Assembly (NCBI GenBank): GCA_028691615.1
Contig: JAQUYX010000002.1
Location: 1 to 55,158 of the forward strand
Length of the DNA stretch: 55,158 nucleotides
Direction: 5' to 3'
DNA from: Victivallaceae bacterium
Lineage (GTDB): Bacteria > Verrucomicrobiota > Lentisphaeria > Victivallales > Victivallaceae
The first letter of the stretch is position 1. Every line of letters starts with the position of its first letter. The notes beneath the pieces were generated by a model. That model did not search any database. It was not told the DNA's origin and saw only the letters and a list, made by a program, of their open reading frames with translations. Of the stretch, positions 52,621-55,158 are shown piece by piece. The translations under genes were made by a program, and so were the position numbers.

Positions 52621-53931
52621 ATGGACATCTTAGCCGAAAATTTCCGGGTGACGAAGCTTGGCGAGGCCAAGCTGCCCACGTTGATTCTGCATACGAACTT
52701 CATCGACGATGACGCTCGGGTCAGCTATTACACCAATGTGGCGGACATCGCAAGTTATGTGAAAAGCGGGAAGACCTTGCCGTCCTTCGAGGAAGCCGGA
52801 CCGCGCCGGAAGATTTTCCATGATCCGCGCTGGAGCCGCGCGGCGATTCTGACCGCGGGAGGACTGTGCCCGGGGCTGAACGACGTGATTAAATTTCTGA
52901 CGCGCACGTTGATCGGGCAGTATCATGTGCCGATGGTTTACGGCATCCGGTACGGGTATCGCGGATTGATTCCGTCCTTCGGGCACGAACCGTTGCTGCT
53001 GAATATGGAAAATGTGGACGACCTGCACGAATCCGGCGGCTCGCTTCTGGGATCGTCGCGGGGTCGTCAGGATGAGAACGAGATGGTGGACACGCTTGTA
53101 CGCATGAACATCAACATGCTCTTCTGCATCGGCGGGGACGGCACGCTGCGCTGCGCGCACGACGTGGCGCGGGTGATCTCCAAGCGAAAGCTCGGAATCA
53201 GCGTGATCGGCATTCCCAAAACCATCGACAACGACATCAGTTTCATCGACAAATCCTTCGGCTTCGAGACTGCGGTATACATGACCGGCCCCTTCGTGAC
53301 GGCGGCGCACAACGAAGCCAAGGGCGCGTACAACGGCATCGGACTGGTGAAAGTCATGGGCCGGGACAGCGGCTTCATCGCCGCTTACGCGACGCTGGGC
53401 AACAGCTACATCAACTTCTGCCTGATTCCGGAGAAACCCTTCACCTTGGAAGGCAAGATCGACTCTTTCCTGCCGATGCTGGAGCGGCGGATCAAGAGCA
53501 AACACCACGCGGTCATCATCGCCGCGGAGGGCGCTGGGCAGGATCTCTTCGACGCGAGCGCGGTTCGGCGCGACGCCTCCGGCAATGTGCTGCACAACGA
53601 CATCGGGCTGTTCCTGAAAGAAAAGATCGACGCCTATTTCAAGGCGCGCGACATCGAAGTGAATTTGAAATATTTCGATCCGTCATATACGATTCGGAGC
53701 ATGGCCGCGCAGGGCACGGACGCAGTGTTCTGTTCAATTCTGGCACAGAACGCGGTTCACGCGGCAATGGCCGGCTGCACGGATATTGTACTCGGGCACT
53801 GGCATGAAAGATTTACGCATGTGCCGATCGCACTGGCGGTATCGGAGCGGCGGAAGATCGACACGGCCGGTCAGTTGTGGAGCAGTGTCTCCTCGACAAC
53901 TTGGAGCGATCTGGAAACGGTAGCGCCGTGA
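52621..53931 (+). CDS. 6-phosphofructokinase, plant/spirochaete-like ATP type
   Basis: 436 residues, longer than the E. coli enzyme of 320. Motifs: GGLCPGLNDVIK, IGGDGTLRCAH (Gly after GGD suggests ATP, not pyrophosphate), GIPKTIDNDISFIDKSFGF, VMGRDSGF and AAEGAGQDLF. It makes fructose-1,6-bisphosphate. The Lys of PKTIDND is common to the long type and PPi types, so the phosphate donor should be confirmed. ATG at 52621 follows AGAAGG; the frame is open to 52504 but lies in the promoter. The stop overlaps the next start as GTGA. Confidence 0.9.
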   Translation: MDILAENFRVTKLGEAKLPTLILHTNFIDDDARVSYYTNVADIASYVKSGKTLPSFEEAGPRRKIFHDPRWSRAAILTAGGLCPGLNDVIKFLTRTLIGQYHVPMVYGIRYGYRGLIPSFGHEPLLLNMENVDDLHESGGSLLGSSRGRQDENEMVDTLVRMNINMLFCIGGDGTLRCAHDVARVISKRKLGISVIGIPKTIDNDISFIDKSFGFETAVYMTGPFVTAAHNEAKGAYNGIGLVKVMGRDSGFIAAYATLGNSYINFCLIPEKPFTLEGKIDSFLPMLERRIKSKHHAVIIAAEGAGQDLFDASAVRRDASGNVLHNDIGLFLKEKIDAYFKARDIEVNLKYFDPSYTIRSMAAQGTDAVFCSILAQNAVHAAMAGCTDIVLGHWHERFTHVPIALAVSERRKIDTAGQLWSSVSSTTWSDLETVAP

Positions 53932-55007
53932 AGAGCGCGCCGGAACTCTTTGCCGCGGTCGCGGAGGCGGTGGAGCATCTGGCGGCCACCGATGAATTTC
54001 CGTCGCACGTGCGGCCGGAATTTCTCGGTCGGGCGATGCGCGACTACCCGCTGCGCGGCGGCAAACGGCTGCGTCCGATCCTCTTCACCCTCTTTCGCGA
54101 GGCGTGCCGTCCGGGATGCGCGATGATTGCGGAGGTGGCCACGGCTCTGGAGATCTGGCACAACTGGACGCTCGTGCACGACGACATCATCGACGAAGAT
54201 ACCTTGCGACGCGGGAAAAAAGTCTGCCATCTGCTGCTGGAAGAGGAGGCAATCGCGCATGAGGCCACGGGCGATGCGGCAAAAAAATTCGGTCGTGATT
54301 TTGCGATTCTCTGCGGAGATCTTCAGCAGAGCTGGGCTTTTTCCTTGCTGGCGCGATCGCCGCTCCCGGGCGAAATGCGCGCGGCATTGACCAACCGTTT
54401 TGCCGTTGGCGGCGGAGCGGGGGTGATTTCCGGGGAGGCGCTGGATATTCTTTATTCCTGCGAAGGAGGGAATTTCGCACGCGCCCGGGAGAGTGGGACG
54501 GTTTCGCCCGAGGATGTGCTGCATATGTATGAGCGCAAAACCGGAGAATTGTTTGCGCTCAGTGCGGAGTGCGCGGTGGCCACCATTCTGGACGACCCCC
54601 AATTTGCGTCGCCGTTGGTAAAGGATGCGCGGGAATTTTCACTGAATGCAGGCGTGGCGTTTCAGCTGGCCGACGATCTCCTGGGCATTTACGGCGACGC
54701 GCAATTCGGCAAAGACCTCGGATCGGACTTCCGCGAAGGCAAGTTGACCTATCCTCTGACCGCGGCGCTCTCCGATGCGGCGACCGCTCCGGAGCTCCGC
54801 ACATTCCTGCATCGCGACCATTACGATGCGAAAACGCTCGAACGGATTCGCTTTCTGATGGAGTCGTCCGGCGCGAAATCGAAGAGCGAACAAGTCGCAC
54901 AGGATTGTCAGATGCGCGCTCGCGAAGCGCTGTCGCACTTCCCGGAAAACACGGCGCGAACCGCTTTGGAAACGCTTCTGACGGGGATGACCGATCGCCG
55001 CAAATAA
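53928..55007 (+). CDS. trans-polyprenyl (isoprenoid) diphosphate synthase
   Basis: 359 residues of all-helical fold. Both Asp-rich motifs are present: DDIIDED (first, near 90) and LADDLLGIYGD (second, near 250), with GGKRLRPIL before and KTGELFALSAE between. It chains isopentenyl diphosphate onto an allylic diphosphate for quinones or cell-wall carriers. The start is taken as GTG at 53928, which overlaps the pfk stop by four bases and follows GGAAACGG weakly. Chain length cannot be read here. Confidence 0.9.
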   Translation: MKSAPELFAAVAEAVEHLAATDEFPSHVRPEFLGRAMRDYPLRGGKRLRPILFTLFREACRPGCAMIAEVATALEIWHNWTLVHDDIIDEDTLRRGKKVCHLLLEEEAIAHEATGDAAKKFGRDFAILCGDLQQSWAFSLLARSPLPGEMRAALTNRFAVGGGAGVISGEALDILYSCEGGNFARARESGTVSPEDVLHMYERKTGELFALSAECAVATILDDPQFASPLVKDAREFSLNAGVAFQLADDLLGIYGDAQFGKDLGSDFREGKLTYPLTAALSDAATAPELRTFLHRDHYDAKTLERIRFLMESSGAKSKSEQVAQDCQMRAREALSHFPENTARTALETLLTGMTDRRK

Positions 55008-55016
55008 CGCGCGTCG

Positions 55017-55071
55017 CCCGTCGTTTCCCCGTCACTCATCCGTCATCTCCCCGTCATTCGTCCGTTATTTC
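55017..55071. repeat. five tandem 11-base CCGTC repeats
   Basis: CCCGTCGTTTC, CCCGTCACTCA, TCCGTCATCTC, CCCGTCATTCG and TCCGTTATTTC follow one another without gaps at 55017, 55028, 55039, 55050 and 55061. It lies just after the polyprenyl synthase gene; the 87 bases from there to the window edge hold no gene I can support. It shares its core and period with the repeat at 11420-11490. Confidence 0.75.
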
Positions 55072-55158
55072 GAGGCAGTGGAAGGGAGGATTTGAGTGTC
55101 GCTACTCGGAGAGTAACGACCGAAAAGCCACCATTTCAGGCATTTTTCGAGGCAACGG

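Overview
The window looks like chromosomal DNA from a Gram-negative member of the PVC group, most likely Lentisphaerota (Victivallales-like). The best markers are a type II pseudopilin-like protein with the [10 protein letters not shown]-terminus and a C-terminal H-X9-DG motif (1321-2088), KDO and LPS-export genes, the clustered HflK/HflC-type SPFH proteins, and an anaerobic gut flavour (HydG, ThyX, short malic enzyme, GH20 hexosaminidase). This placement is inferred from gene content; there is no rRNA gene. I see no tRNA, rRNA, CRISPR array, insertion sequence or phage gene.

Layout. 1-2186: end of an unknown gene, a secreted protein, and a monocistronic pseudopilin gene with its own promoter and terminator. 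2397-7640: catabolic genes: a DapA/NanA-family aldolase divergent from a LacI-type regulator with tandem operators, malic enzyme, and a D-aminoacylase-type amidohydrolase. 7637-11400: a small membrane protein and O-acetylhomoserine sulfhydrylase on the minus strand, divergent from a structured leader RNA followed by a TM1266-type regulator and hydG. 11459-16013: a minus-strand operon thyX-pdxA-parvulin-argH-folK. 16078-18240: a lipoprotein divergent from a secreted coiled protein and a TerB-like protein. 18237-23708: a tightly overlapped minus-strand operon with a CNNM/HlyC-type protein, a lipoprotein, a zinc-type ABC ATPase and permease, a MATE exporter and a small membrane protein. 23881-34174: a 10.3-kb minus-strand operon of three SPFH proteins, a P1B-type metal ATPase, an ABC-2 exporter and a TPR protein. 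34439-36824: a PP-loop protein and a polyol dehydrogenase. 37100-44427: an S10/spc ribosomal segment from rplV to secY, preceded by a lipoprotein gene. 45384-46337: znuA. 46586-50916: ftsB-kdsB-kdsA-kdsC-lptCA. 50938-55007: GH20 hexosaminidase, 6-phosphofructokinase and polyprenyl synthase.

Regulation is unusually readable. A promoter form TTGCAA, 17-base spacer, TATATT recurs exactly at five genes, with close variants elsewhere. A terminator-bearing leader precedes the hydG pair. LacI-type operators sit inside the regulator's own promoter. Intergenic spaces carry small palindromes and an 11-base-period CCGTC repeat found at two distant places.

The two most promising candidates for undescribed biology are the SPFH-P1B-ABC-TPR operon, which looks like one membrane system, and the leader RNA upstream of the TM1266/hydG pair, whose 5' end can pair with the terminator arm.
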